Shown here: positions 20,336-29,097 of the stretch, in pieces | How the letters are laid out: each line of letters begins with the position of its first letter | Position numbering within the stretch: the stretch's first letter is position 1 | Source of the DNA: Cerasibacillus terrae | GTDB taxonomy: Bacteria; Bacillota; Bacilli; Bacillales; Amphibacillaceae | Length of the DNA: 64,000 nt | NCBI RefSeq assembly: GCF_008039555.1 | Contig: NZ_VDUW01000007.1 | Span: 62,001 to 126,000, forward strand | Direction of reading: 5' to 3' | Program-made: the position numbers and the translations under genes | The notes under the pieces: generated by a model | What the model saw: the letters and a program-made list of their open reading frames with translations, nothing else | Databases searched by the model: none | What the model was told of the DNA's origin: nothing

Positions 20336-20407
20336 CACTTTTGTATAAGTTATAATTTTCCTGTTTTTGTTCATACTAATACAAACTAGAAATAAGGATG
20401 GTATTGT

Positions 20408-20860
20408 ATGGAACATATGAAAATATTAGGTATTAAATTTGCGGTTATCTTTGTTATTGTGTTATCCATGTTTGGAATTTTTGACCATATGCCAATCGTA
20501 AACTTGTTTTGGATTTCTCTGTTAACAACAGCTGTTTCCTATGTTATTGGCGATCTCTTCCTTTTTAAATGGTTTGGAAATGTCGTAGCACTAGTATTAG
20601 ATTTCGGTTTAGCATTTGTGATGTTTTGGTTTTTAGGAAATTTCTTTATTGGAACAGGGTATCCCGTTATTCCAATGGCATTTTTTGCAGCATTCTTCTT
20701 CTTTTGTAGTGAATTATTTGTTCATGGATATATGCTACATTTATTTTCTGATACAGATAAACCTGTGGAAACTCGGGATTTTCGTACACTCAAGGAATTG
20801 CAAGTAGAATTCGCAGATGAGGCAGATATAGAAAAATCACAAAGCGAAGAAAACAAATAA
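20408..20860 (+). CDS. yndM: YndM family membrane protein (DUF2512)
   Basis: The 150-aa protein has four hydrophobic helices (about residues 6-28, 30-50, 54-76 and 84-108) and a short acidic cytoplasmic tail ending in EEADIEKSQSEENK-like sequence. This matches the DUF2512/YndM family of Bacillaceae, which is of unknown function and in Bacillus often sporulation-linked. The family call rests on the pattern IKFAVIFVIVLSMFG and on length. AAGGATGG precedes the ATG, and a terminator stands about 110 nt after the stop. Confidence 0.75.
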   Translation: MEHMKILGIKFAVIFVIVLSMFGIFDHMPIVNLFWISLLTTAVSYVIGDLFLFKWFGNVVALVLDFGLAFVMFWFLGNFFIGTGYPVIPMAFFAAFFFFCSELFVHGYMLHLFSDTDKPVETRDFRTLKELQVEFADEADIEKSQSEENK

Positions 20861-20970
20861 AATCCTATTGATTGAAGGTACTAAGCACTTCTATGGTAAT
20901 TTTGCAAATGAAACATTTTTGAATTTTAACCGGAAAAGATAGAAAAAATATCGAATAATCATGGCTAATG

Positions 20971-21004
20971 AAAAGCAATCCGATTTGAGGATTGCTTTTT
21001 TTAT
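20971..21004 (+). terminator. Intrinsic terminator before the two-component genes
   Basis: AAAAGCAATCC pairs with GGATTGCTTTT, followed by further T. It separates yndM from the histidine kinase gene. Confidence 0.85.
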
Positions 21005-21102
21005 AAGAAGATGTGTTTTTCATTGCGGTTCTATTGTGTGAATTCTGTGTTGTTCGATTATAATAGAATGAGACAATCAGTTTTCTGGGGGGGAATCGTT
21101 CG

Positions 21103-21957
21103 ATGGATGAGAAACGGAAGGGGAGTAAATTAACATATAAACAAATAAAAACGCTCATTTTACTTATTCCGACAGTAACGGTTGGATTATGGGAATATAT
21201 CCGCCATGAATATTTATTACCATACATATCCATGGATTTAGGGAACTGGCTTACTCCGGTTATTGTGCTATTTGTTACCTTTACATTGTTAACACGTTTT
21301 TTTAAGAAAATGGAATGTATCCAAGAGGAATTACGAAGTGAAAGAGCAGAACGGGCTATGTTAGAAGAACGAGAAAGAATTGCAAGTGAGCTTCATGACG
21401 GATTAGCTCAGTCATTATTTCTTTTGTCGATTAAAGTACAGCAACTCGATCATTTAGAGGTAAAAGAAAAGGATAGGGAGTTGTTTCATGATTTAAAGCA
21501 AAACATCCATCATATTCATGATTATGTAAGGCAAGGAATTAATCACTTAAAATTACCTCCACATGTTATGGACGAGCCTTGGCTTGATGCCATTCATAAA
21601 CAAATTGACACATTTGAGAGTGAATCTGGTGTTAAGGTGACAAAAAAGGTAGATATCGAAGAGGAATATATATCAACAAAAGAAAAGGTAGAAATATCAT
21701 CATGCCTTGGAGAAGCTTTAATGAATATTCATAAACATGCAGAAGCAACAAACGTATGGATTGATTTTACTATTCAATCAAGTAAGAAACAGCTTCGTAT
21801 TGTTGATAATGGGAAAGGTTTTATAAAAAGAAATTTACAAAAAAAGGATGGCTACGGAATTGAAATGATGCAAGATCGTTGTGAGCGAATTGATTGGACA
21901 ATGGAATTAATCCGAAAAGACGATAAGACTATTGTGCTATTTCAATCAAATAGTTAG
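21103..21957 (+). CDS. Sensor histidine kinase, NarL/DesK type (HisKA_3)
   Basis: The 284-aa kinase has two membrane helices (about residues 16-38 and 48-67) with almost no outer loop, so it probably senses the membrane or an intramembrane partner. A short coiled coil follows, then the phosphoacceptor His98 in ERIASELHDGLAQSLF. The ATPase domain shows the N box EALMNIHKHAEA and G box DNGKGF...GYGIEMM. It is followed 19 nt later by its response regulator. The signal and targets are not deducible; the convergent nos-type operon is the nearest candidate target but shows no specific site. Confidence 0.88.
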   Translation: MDEKRKGSKLTYKQIKTLILLIPTVTVGLWEYIRHEYLLPYISMDLGNWLTPVIVLFVTFTLLTRFFKKMECIQEELRSERAERAMLEERERIASELHDGLAQSLFLLSIKVQQLDHLEVKEKDRELFHDLKQNIHHIHDYVRQGINHLKLPPHVMDEPWLDAIHKQIDTFESESGVKVTKKVDIEEEYISTKEKVEISSCLGEALMNIHKHAEATNVWIDFTIQSSKKQLRIVDNGKGFIKRNLQKKDGYGIEMMQDRCERIDWTMELIRKDDKTIVLFQSNS

Positions 21958-21979
21958 GAAATAACGAAGGGGTGGAATG

Positions 21980-22636
21980 ATGGGGAAATTAATACGTGTC
22001 TTGATTGTTGATGATCACCCGATGGCAAGACAAGGAATTCGTGAAATCTTAAAAACAGATCAATCATTTTATATTGTTGGTGAAGTGGCAACAGGTAAGG
22101 AAGTAAGTGCAAAAGTAGCCGAATTGATGCCTGATTTAATATTAATGGATATTCATTTACCAGATGTAAGCGGATTAGAAGTAACACGTCAAATAAAGGC
22201 AACTTACCCATATGTAAAAATTGTCGTTGTCACGGTTTCGGATGATTTTACTAACCTTTTTGAAGCGATTAAAAACGGTGCTCAAGGTTATTTATTGAAA
22301 ACAGTAACAAATGATTCATGGATTACTTATTTGAAAGCAGTTGTAGCAGGTCAAGCGCCTATTTCCAAACGATTAGCCGAGGAAATGTTAAAGGAATTTA
22401 CAAGTCATCAGGAACGTTTTGAAGTGGAAGGAGATGTATTATCTAAACGGGAACGGGAAATTTTAACATGGGTTGCTCAAGGTTATACAAATCGTGATAT
22501 TTCTTTAGGACTTGAAATCTCAGAGTATACGGTGAAAAATCATTTGAAAAATCTATTCCAAAAGTTACATCTTAATAATCGTGTACAATTAGCAAAATAT
22601 GCATATGAAAAAGGCTATGTAAAAGGAGACGAATAA
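21980..22636 (+). CDS. Response regulator, NarL/LuxR family
   Basis: The 218-aa regulator pairs with the preceding kinase. Its receiver domain has the acidic pocket VDDHP near residue 11 and the phosphoacceptor Asp57 in LILMDIHLPD. A LuxR-type helix-turn-helix follows at about 150-210 (LSKREREILTWVAQGYTNRDIS...TVKNHLKNLFQKL). I choose the second ATG (21980), because AAGGGG is 7 nt before it; the ATG at 21977 is only 4 nt away. It lies convergent to the ABC ATPase gene across a hairpin. Confidence 0.9.
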   Translation: MGKLIRVLIVDDHPMARQGIREILKTDQSFYIVGEVATGKEVSAKVAELMPDLILMDIHLPDVSGLEVTRQIKATYPYVKIVVVTVSDDFTNLFEAIKNGAQGYLLKTVTNDSWITYLKAVVAGQAPISKRLAEEMLKEFTSHQERFEVEGDVLSKREREILTWVAQGYTNRDISLGLEISEYTVKNHLKNLFQKLHLNNRVQLAKYAYEKGYVKGDE

Positions 22637-22638
22637 TT

Positions 22639-22674
22639 CCCTCTATCATCCTATACTTTGCGATGATAGAAGGG
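22639..22674. terminator. Hairpin between convergent operons
   Basis: CCCTCTATCATC faces GATGATAGAAGGG with one extra base. No T-run follows on either strand, so its terminator role is probable only from its place between convergent genes. Confidence 0.45.
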
Positions 22675-22678
22675 TACG

Positions 22679-23389
22679 TTAGTTAGTTTGTTGTAGTAAT
22701 TGTTGAAATGTTTCATAGAGGCCAATTTCCTTATAGTCTTGAACAAGCCCTTTACTCATGACTTTTCCATTGTATAAAAAAATGACTTCATCGGCTATTC
22801 TTTCTGCAACATGTAAATCATGTGTAGAAAAAATGACACCTTGGCCTCTCTGGTTTGCCTCTAAGATCATATCACCAAAGGTATTCACCCAAAAGGGATC
22901 TAGGCCGTTTGTTGGTTCATCTAGGACGAGGAGAGGAGGATTGGTTAGGAGGGCTTGTGCCAATAACATTCGTTGTCTCATCCCCTTGGAAAATGCACCC
23001 ATTTGTTTATTAATATGTTCTGTTAAGCCGACTTGTTCTAGGACTTCCTTTATCCGACTTTGCTTTACTTTTTTCAATGCAGCGTAGAAATTAATCGTTT
23101 CTTTTGCTGTTACAGTCTGTTGAAATTGAAAATCATCTGGCATATAGCCAATTTTAGATAAATAATTCTTTTCATTTTTCTTCCTTGTGAGACCATCAAT
23201 AGTAATATTTCCTTGTGTAGAACGAGTTAGGCCAACAATCATTCGGATTAATGTACTTTTCCCTGCTCCATTCCCACCACAAAGTGCAAGTGTTCTTCCC
23301 TTTGCTAATTGAAAAGAAAGTTCGTGAAGAATAGTTTTATTTTTTATTGTTTTTTCTACTTTTTTAACATCTAAGATAAGATTACTCAC
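22679..23389 (-). CDS. nosF: ABC transporter ATP-binding protein, NosF type
   Basis: NosF energises the NosFY transporter of the nos gene set, thought to move a sulfur or copper-related compound for maturing copper centres of N2O reductase. Walker A GGNGAGKST, signature FSKGMRQR and Walker B LLVLDEPTNGLDP are intact. I place the start at GTG 23389: GAAGGGAT is 6-7 nt upstream, and the GTGAGTAA overlap with the permease stop is typical of coupled translation. A longer frame opens at 23422. It is the last gene of nosD-nosL-nosY-nosF. The nos assignment comes from the operon; alone it could be any small exporter ATPase. Confidence 0.8.
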   Translation of the reverse strand: MSNLILDVKKVEKTIKNKTILHELSFQLAKGRTLALCGGNGAGKSTLIRMIVGLTRSTQGNITIDGLTRKKNEKNYLSKIGYMPDDFQFQQTVTAKETINFYAALKKVKQSRIKEVLEQVGLTEHINKQMGAFSKGMRQRMLLAQALLTNPPLLVLDEPTNGLDPFWVNTFGDMILEANQRGQGVIFSTHDLHVAERIADEVIFLYNGKVMSKGLVQDYKEIGLYETFQQLLQQTN

Positions 23390-24203
23390 GTCTATCCCTT
23401 CTTTCCCAAAGAAATGCACCAATTAAAATCATGATAATAATCCAAATACTAACAACTCCAATAAATATTGGTGTACCGAAAGCGCCGTTTACCCATGTGA
23501 CCCATTGATTGTATTCTGGCCCAAATACAGAGCCTGCACCTAGTTTCATCATGGAAAAGATACGTACAAGTTCTGCAGGATTTAGGAAAGTACTAATTTC
23601 AAGGATAAAGTATAGTACGGAATAAGGTAATAGACTTAAAATACTAATTAAAAGAAGTGGCCAAATGATAATCGTAATGAACCATATGGCAATTCCACCA
23701 ATTAATGCTTGCCAACGATTTTTTGCTATTGCTCCTATCGCAATAGAAACTCCTAAATAAATAAGTGCAAGTAGGCTTGAAAAAACCCAAAAGAAAATTA
23801 ATGTTTCTAAAGGAAAGCTTTTTCCAAATAAAAAGGCAATTAATCCTGCAAAACCAAAACTAAATGCGAGCATTGTTAATAGAATAACTGCTAGTCCAAG
23901 CCACTTTCCCCAAAGGAAGGAGGTTTTTGATAAGGCGTATGTGGATAATAACTCCCAATGCCCTGTCTCTTTTTCAACAGCGATGGATACACTTCCTAAT
24001 AGAAGGGTGATTAATGGGAGCAAGTATAAGGTCATATTCATCATTGTTCCGGTCATATCTGTATAACCTTCTGTAGAATTTACGCCTGATTGTAATAATA
24101 AAATAGCAACCGTAAAAATAGATAACAAGATAAGAAAAGAATAGGTCCAAGAATTTCGAAAACCTAGTTTAATTTCACGTTTTGCAATCGTTAATGTATG
24201 CAA
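23382..24203 (-). CDS. nosY: ABC transporter permease, NosY type
   Basis: The 273-aa permease has six helices (about 19-38, 53-72, 95-120, 128-150, 165-200 and 240-265). It has the ABC-2 membrane pattern with the conserved VSIAVEKETGHWELLSTY segment after helix 2. It partners NosF, whose gene overlaps its end by 8 nt. The gap of 100 nt to nosL holds a perfect UUCG hairpin. The start at 24203 has AAAGGA about 14 nt upstream, a long spacing, but no better in-frame start exists. Confidence 0.8.
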   Translation of the reverse strand: MHTLTIAKREIKLGFRNSWTYSFLILLSIFTVAILLLQSGVNSTEGYTDMTGTMMNMTLYLLPLITLLLGSVSIAVEKETGHWELLSTYALSKTSFLWGKWLGLAVILLTMLAFSFGFAGLIAFLFGKSFPLETLIFFWVFSSLLALIYLGVSIAIGAIAKNRWQALIGGIAIWFITIIIWPLLLISILSLLPYSVLYFILEISTFLNPAELVRIFSMMKLGAGSVFGPEYNQWVTWVNGAFGTPIFIGVVSIWIIIMILIGAFLWERRDRRE

Positions 24204-24267
24204 TCATCATCAGTCCTTTATGTTTCATACATATGATAAGTCTATAAAGCTACTAAGGAGAAATGGA

Positions 24268-24293
24268 TTTACCCCTATCGAAATAGGGGTAAA
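24268..24293 (-). promoter_or_regulatory. Perfect 11-bp hairpin with UUCG loop in the nosL-nosY gap
   Basis: TTTACCCCTAT pairs perfectly with ATAGGGGTAAA. On the transcribed (-) strand the loop is TTCG, an especially stable RNA tetraloop. No T-run follows, so it is not a standard terminator. It could set mRNA stability or processing between nosL and nosY, or as DNA be an operator; TACCCC/GGGGTA arms recall copper-sensing CsoR sites. Confidence 0.6.
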
Positions 24294-24303
24294 GTTTAAC
24301 ATT

Positions 24304-24888
24304 TTATTCTTTGTCCTCGTCATCATGGCTATCATGCTCTTCGTGATCATCATGCTCATCATGATCGTTATCATCTTCATGCTCATCATGCTCATCGTGA
24401 TCACCGTGATCACCGTGATCCATCATATCCATATTCATTTCCCACTTATGTTCTGCTAGTTCATCAGCTGTCATTAATTCACCTTTACCTTCTTTGTCGA
24501 TTAATTCTTCAGCGTCTGCTTTATCTTGGAATGAATAGACACCATATGCCATAGGTGTTTCAAATTCACTATCATATGCAAATGTTGCATCTTTTATTTC
24601 TAGCCATTCTTCTGAGTTGTAATCGCGAACAAATTCTGCTCCAATTTTATCCTCACCGTTTTCATCTTTCCATTTAAATAGACATCCAAGGTCATCAAAC
24701 TTTAACACTTTACCATCTTCTAGAACAATTTGTGTAGCATGTTGGTTGTCAGGTACAGCCATACTACATACGTCACAAGTATCTTTTTCCTCATCAATTG
24801 CTTCAGCTTCATATTTATCAGATCCACAAGCAGAAATAACAAATGTTAATGTGATTAAAATCATTAAAAATATACGAGATTTTTTCAT
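24304..24888 (-). CDS. nosL: NosL copper-binding lipoprotein with His/Asp-rich tail
   Basis: NosL is a membrane-anchored Cu(I) chaperone for nitrous oxide reductase maturation. The 194-aa protein has a lipoprotein signal (TFVISAC, lipidated Cys21), then the family motif CDVCSMAVPD, whose CxxCxM binds Cu(I), and the FDDLGCLFKW block. Beyond the family domain, residues 157-194 form a tail almost wholly of His, Asp and Glu with ten histidines. That tail is likely an extra metal-binding or storage segment and is not usual for NosL. It overlaps nosD by 4 nt. Confidence 0.88.
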   Translation of the reverse strand: MKKSRIFLMILITLTFVISACGSDKYEAEAIDEEKDTCDVCSMAVPDNQHATQIVLEDGKVLKFDDLGCLFKWKDENGEDKIGAEFVRDYNSEEWLEIKDATFAYDSEFETPMAYGVYSFQDKADAEELIDKEGKGELMTADELAEHKWEMNMDMMDHGDHGDHDEHDEHEDDNDHDEHDDHEEHDSHDDEDKE

Positions 24889-26183
24889 TGTTTTTTAACT
24901 CCCATCCATATAATTGTCGTACTAACAAATAATAAAAACAAACTAAAACAAAGAACATAGAGTGAATAGGTCTGTTCATTTGTAACCGACTCCAATGGGT
25001 TTACCATTAGAGGTTTGTCATCTGTTAACCATTGATCTGTAGGTGCATTAAAAAGTTGTTCTAAAAAGTGCATACCAGGTGCCTGAAAGAAGATTTGATA
25101 TGGTGGATATTCCTTCGTTAAGGTCAAATAGAATGGGTCAACCGTATAGCTTAAATTACTAAACCCGTCTCCATTTGTATCCAATCTTGTGTGATCTCCC
25201 CAATAATTCTCATTTGTTTTATTATTGGAGCTTCTTTCTGCTTGCCCTTGGACAACATTTGCTAATAAGGCATTTTGGTACATATTATTATCAGTTGATT
25301 TTAAAAACTGTGTCCCAACATAATTATCTTTTAGTTTATTTAATGTGATTTCATTGTTGGTAGAGTTCTCGACAAATAAACCAATTTTGTTATTTGTAAT
25401 GGTGTTATGGGCTACATAAGCCTTTTTTACATCAAATAATAGTAATCCAATGGACTGGATGCTTTTTTGATTATATTGTAGGTGATTATTTTCTACATTT
25501 GTTCCCTCTGTGCCCATTATCATCATGCCACTAACATTGAAATAGGAATAATTATGCTGGATATTCGTTCCTGTTGTAAACATTAAATGATAACCATAAC
25601 GTGAGTTAGTTACTTCGTTATTGAAAATAGCGTTTTCTTCGCTCTTTTCTAAATAAATTCCATCTTGTACATTAGATATATTGGAATACTGGATTGTATT
25701 ATTGTTGGAGTCCCATAAATCGATTCCATTTCCTCGCTCCGCAAATGTAACTGCTTGATTTCCAGTTATGTTTATATTTTCTAATGTGTTATTTTGTGCT
25801 TCATATAATTGAATTCCAACTCCATTGGTTTGGATTGTGAGATCCTTTAGTTCATTATTTTTCCCATTGATATACACTGTTTCATCTGTAGGTGTACGTT
25901 GGTCAATGAACGTCATATTCTCTATTACGGCTTGATCTGTTTGAATGGCTAATGCAGGTCCTTTCCCATCAGAAAGAATAGAAACATCTTTTTCTCCTTT
26001 GATGTGAATTGGTTGATCAATCGTGGCGCCACCAACATACTCACCAGGTGGAAGTTCTAGAACATCCCCAGGTTTTGTTTGATTAATCAAGGATTGTAAC
26101 GATGTTTCTCCATCTGCTGCATAGACTGTTTGGCCAAACAATATCATAAGTAAAATAATGGCTGCAGAAAGAAATTTTTTCAT
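24885..26183 (-). CDS. nosD: NosD, secreted parallel beta-helix copper-maturation protein
   Basis: NosD is an exported right-handed beta-helix protein required with NosFY for the copper centre of N2O reductase. The 432-aa protein has a signal peptide (residues 1-22, cut near VYAADG). Many repeats of the form N-N-x-(I/L)-x-x-N-x-I follow through residues 90-340 (carbohydrate-binding/CASH-type repeats). A C-terminal helix (about 408-428) probably anchors it. The start is set at 26183 by AAAAGGAG 7 nt upstream; a GTG at 26210 is less likely. It is the first gene of the operon. No nosZ is found on either side, which is unusual. Confidence 0.85.
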   Translation of the reverse strand: MKKFLSAAIILLMILFGQTVYAADGETSLQSLINQTKPGDVLELPPGEYVGGATIDQPIHIKGEKDVSILSDGKGPALAIQTDQAVIENMTFIDQRTPTDETVYINGKNNELKDLTIQTNGVGIQLYEAQNNTLENINITGNQAVTFAERGNGIDLWDSNNNTIQYSNISNVQDGIYLEKSEENAIFNNEVTNSRYGYHLMFTTGTNIQHNYSYFNVSGMMIMGTEGTNVENNHLQYNQKSIQSIGLLLFDVKKAYVAHNTITNNKIGLFVENSTNNEITLNKLKDNYVGTQFLKSTDNNMYQNALLANVVQGQAERSSNNKTNENYWGDHTRLDTNGDGFSNLSYTVDPFYLTLTKEYPPYQIFFQAPGMHFLEQLFNAPTDQWLTDDKPLMVNPLESVTNEQTYSLYVLCFSLFLLFVSTTIIWMGVKKQ

Positions 26184-26293
26184 AAAAATCTCCTTTTCTT
26201 CAATGGGCACAATTCCATCATAGCATGGACCTTCCTTGCCTTCATGACTCTTAAGGGCTATAAAATGTGTTCAAATTTTAACATTTTGTGAAC

Positions 26294-26314
26294 TTTTGTG
26301 CTTAAATCACAAAA
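26294..26314. promoter_or_regulatory. FNR/Rex-like inverted repeat upstream of nosD
   Basis: TTTTGTG-N7-CACAAAA is a perfect inverted repeat about 110 nt before nosD. FNR (TGTGA-N6-TCACA) and Rex sites have the same TGTG/CACA arms but 8 nt between them; here there are 7. It is a candidate redox operator only. Confidence 0.35.
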
Positions 26315-26389
26315 TAAAACATAATTTAGCAAGAGTATACTTAAAAAGCTTTATGCACAATTCTTAATATCACCCATTAAACTTAAACT

Positions 26390-27649
26390 TTAAAACCCCA
26401 ATTTATGGGTGTAATCATCTGTATTCCAATCTTGTTTTTCTGTACGACGTTGATTTTCCAATAAATCATCAACAATTTTATCAATATTAATCGGTTCTTC
26501 ATAATGCCACTGAAGAGCGATTGACATATATACTTCATTTAATTGAGCAATCGAAAGCCCTTTTGTTTTTTGAATCAAATGATGGAGTACACCTTCATCG
26601 AGAAATCTCTCTAATCCCTTTTTACGTAAGTATAATTCTCGTAATGTATCATCTGGTTGTTTGATTTCATATGCACGATCAAAACGTCCGGCACGATTAA
26701 TTAATGCAGGGTCAATTTGTTCTGGATAGTTTGTTGTGCCAATCAGAAAGATACCTTCTTTCGATGTTGCACCATCTAAAGCATTTAAAAATGCGGACCG
26801 TGCATAATCTGGCATGGACTCGATATCTTCAATGACCAAGACCATCGGTGCCATCTTCGTTACGGTAGAGAATACTTCCTGAATGGAATAGCTTGATGTA
26901 TTTTCTGTGATTTGCCAATAAACGGTTGGTGCAGACACACTTCCGGCAATGGATTTCACTAGTGTTGTTTTTCCATTTCCTGGGGTACCATATAGAAGAA
27001 TACCCCGTTTATATGGAATATCATATTTTTTGAAAAATGATCCACTTTTTAAGAAGAATTCATCAATCGAGCGAAAAATATCTGTTTTCATATCATCATT
27101 TAAAAGAACATCCGCACGTGGTACTTGATTCGTTATTTTTTCCCGGTGACGGACAACACCGTCATCCGTATCTGTGAAAATAGTAATTCCCTGTGTCATA
27201 GATTGACGTTGTGTTTCAATCATATCTTGTAAAAAGAGGAGCATACTTTCATCATCTTTAGCAAAAATAAAATCCTCTTCGAAGTCTTCATGATTTTGAT
27301 AAATTGGTATACGAACCATTGCTACACCATGCTTTTTAAAATAAAAGATATTATTTATTAATGAGGGAATAACACGGTAATTTTCCTCAGAGGTATAATA
27401 AACAGTTCCTGTACTGACATGATCATAGACACTTGCTATTACCTCTATTTCCTTATCATTTTCTTGAAGCATTTGTTTGATTGTTCCAAAGATTGATTGG
27501 AGCTCTTCCTCACTTTGATATTGTTTTACTTCCGTGTTTAAATGTTTCTTTAGAATGTTTTTTACCTTTTTTACAGCAGTTGCATAGTCATGGTAATGTG
27601 GGTTCATTTCTCGTCTTTCTGGATAGGTGATTAAAGGATTTTGTTTCAT
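26390..27649 (-). CDS. AAA family ATPase (BCS1/YjoB-like)
   Basis: The 419-aa protein has an N-terminal region without known motif (1 to about 190) and a single AAA module. Walker A GTPGNGKTT, Walker B LVIEDIE, the sensor segment LIGTTNYPEQIDPALINRAGRFDR with arginine fingers, and a small helical lid follow. AAA modules of this kind act as ring-shaped unfoldases or chaperones. Length and layout resemble B. subtilis YjoB, a chaperone-like stress ATPase, but I cannot confirm orthology. ATG 27649 with AGAGGT upstream is preferred over an ATG at 27694. Same strand as nosD but 207 nt upstream, so probably separate. Confidence 0.8.
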   Translation of the reverse strand: MKQNPLITYPERREMNPHYHDYATAVKKVKNILKKHLNTEVKQYQSEEELQSIFGTIKQMLQENDKEIEVIASVYDHVSTGTVYYTSEENYRVIPSLINNIFYFKKHGVAMVRIPIYQNHEDFEEDFIFAKDDESMLLFLQDMIETQRQSMTQGITIFTDTDDGVVRHREKITNQVPRADVLLNDDMKTDIFRSIDEFFLKSGSFFKKYDIPYKRGILLYGTPGNGKTTLVKSIAGSVSAPTVYWQITENTSSYSIQEVFSTVTKMAPMVLVIEDIESMPDYARSAFLNALDGATSKEGIFLIGTTNYPEQIDPALINRAGRFDRAYEIKQPDDTLRELYLRKKGLERFLDEGVLHHLIQKTKGLSIAQLNEVYMSIALQWHYEEPINIDKIVDDLLENQRRTEKQDWNTDDYTHKLGF

Positions 27650-27807
27650 AATTTTAGTACCTCTCATATTTTCAGCATAATTTGACCATATCATATCATA
27701 TTTTTCTCCATATTTAATACACTAATTTCTAACTTTTAATGAAACTTTTATCAATCTATTACGATAGTATCTGACAACAAACGATTTGGAAATAGCTTAA
27801 TTTTAAA

Positions 27808-27848
27808 CAGGGCATTTTCATATCGCTTTTATATGAAAATGCCCTGTG
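27808..27848 (-). terminator. Intrinsic terminator of the MarR-MFS operon
   Basis: CAGGGCATTTTCATAT pairs perfectly with ATATGAAAATGCCCTG (16 bp, 7-nt loop). It lies a few bases after the MFS stop codon; AT-rich sequence follows on both strands. Confidence 0.85.
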
Positions 27849-27855
27849 TTTATTT

Positions 27856-29097
27856 TTACGGTGATACTTCTTTTTGAAGTGGATTCTTTTGTTCCCTTTT
27901 GATCTTTTGTTTATCTTCCTTTTGCTTTTTTCCATGTAATAAATAGTAGAGTCCTATACTGATAAAAATAAAAATACTAGTATATAAATAAAGTTTACTT
28001 AAACCAGTATACCCAGCAACAATACCTAATACAAAGGAACCAACCCCTATTCCACTATCAAAAAAGGTAAAGAAGGTTGCAGTTGCTACTCCTCTGCGAC
28101 GGGGTTCCACATTATTAATCGCGATTGTTTGAATAGCTGGGCCAATCGTACCATAACCGACACCAATTAAACCACCAGCAAGTAAGAATGTAACAGGGTT
28201 TGTCGTTTGACTCAATAAAAGGACACCTATTCCGTAGATGACAATGGATGGGTAGAGGATGAAGTTTTCTCCATATTGGTCAAAAGCTCTACCTGAGAAG
28301 GGCCTGGAAAGAATTAATAATGCAGCATATGCAACAAAGAAAAGGCTAGCTGTTTTTTCCATATTGATTTCGATTGCATAAATGGAAAGGAATGATAAAA
28401 CACTAGCATAAGAAAATGAAAGAATCCCAGCCATGATTGTGACACCAAGCACTTTTCTTTCTATTAAATCATCTAATTTGAAGCCTTTTTTGGTGGCCGG
28501 AATTTGATAGGATTGGGGTGCTTTTTTTGGTAATTTCGGAACCATTGCAGCAATAAGAGCAAATAAGGAAAAGAAGGAAGTGATAATAAATAATATCTTA
28601 AAAGTTGTAAATTGAATAATGGTTAATCCAAGAAATGGACCGACGACCATTGCTAGATTCATAAACAACGCATAATAGCCCATTCCTTCCCCACGGCGTT
28701 CTTGAGGTAGAATATCTGCAACAATTGTTCCTAGAGCAATGGTAGCAATTCCAAAGCCAATTCCATGAACCGCACGCAATATCAATAATAATGTGAAATT
28801 ATACGTGACTAAATAAAGAATGGTTGCCACAAGATAAAGGATTAAAGAAAAATAAAGCATTTCCCGTTTTCCATAAACATCTAATAGTTTTCCTGTAAAT
28901 GGACGAATAACAACAGCAGCGATTAAAAATAAAGTTACAATTAATCCAACTTCTGCTTTGTTCCCACCTAAATCATTAATAGTGTAGATTGGTAAAGTAA
29001 TCATTAAAATATAAAACGGTAAAAATAAAAAAAAGCTCGATAACGAGATTCCTAAAAAGTCTCTCGTCCACAGCTTCGGTCTTGACAAATATGTCAC
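27856..29097 (-). CDS. MFS drug-efflux type transporter
   Basis: The 413-aa protein has twelve predicted membrane helices and the DHA1-family loop motif, visible as RPFTGKLLDVYGKREML between helices 2 and 3 and repeated weakly as RPFSGRAFDQYGENF in the second half. A basic cytoplasmic tail closes the protein. It probably exports small hydrophobic compounds. Its start overlaps the MarR gene by 4 nt, so the two are translated together, and expression should follow the MarR operator upstream. The pair resembles ywoG-ywoH of B. subtilis; the substrate is unknown. Confidence 0.87.
   Translation of the reverse strand: MTYLSRPKLWTRDFLGISLSSFFLFLPFYILMITLPIYTINDLGGNKAEVGLIVTLFLIAAVVIRPFTGKLLDVYGKREMLYFSLILYLVATILYLVTYNFTLLLILRAVHGIGFGIATIALGTIVADILPQERRGEGMGYYALFMNLAMVVGPFLGLTIIQFTTFKILFIITSFFSLFALIAAMVPKLPKKAPQSYQIPATKKGFKLDDLIERKVLGVTIMAGILSFSYASVLSFLSIYAIEINMEKTASLFFVAYAALLILSRPFSGRAFDQYGENFILYPSIVIYGIGVLLLSQTTNPVTFLLAGGLIGVGYGTIGPAIQTIAINNVEPRRRGVATATFFTFFDSGIGVGSFVLGIVAGYTGLSKLYLYTSIFIFISIGLYYLLHGKKQKEDKQKIKREQKNPLQKEVSP

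Noticed and set aside
24220-24459. 79-codon hydrophobic frame on + opposite nosL
   Set aside because: It is the antisense of the His/Asp low-complexity tail of NosL and has no ribosome site.
27740-27767. Sigma-W-like promoter TGAAAC-N16-CGATAG on the + strand
   Set aside because: It points into a strong terminator hairpin and only antisense sequence; no gene on the + strand could use it.
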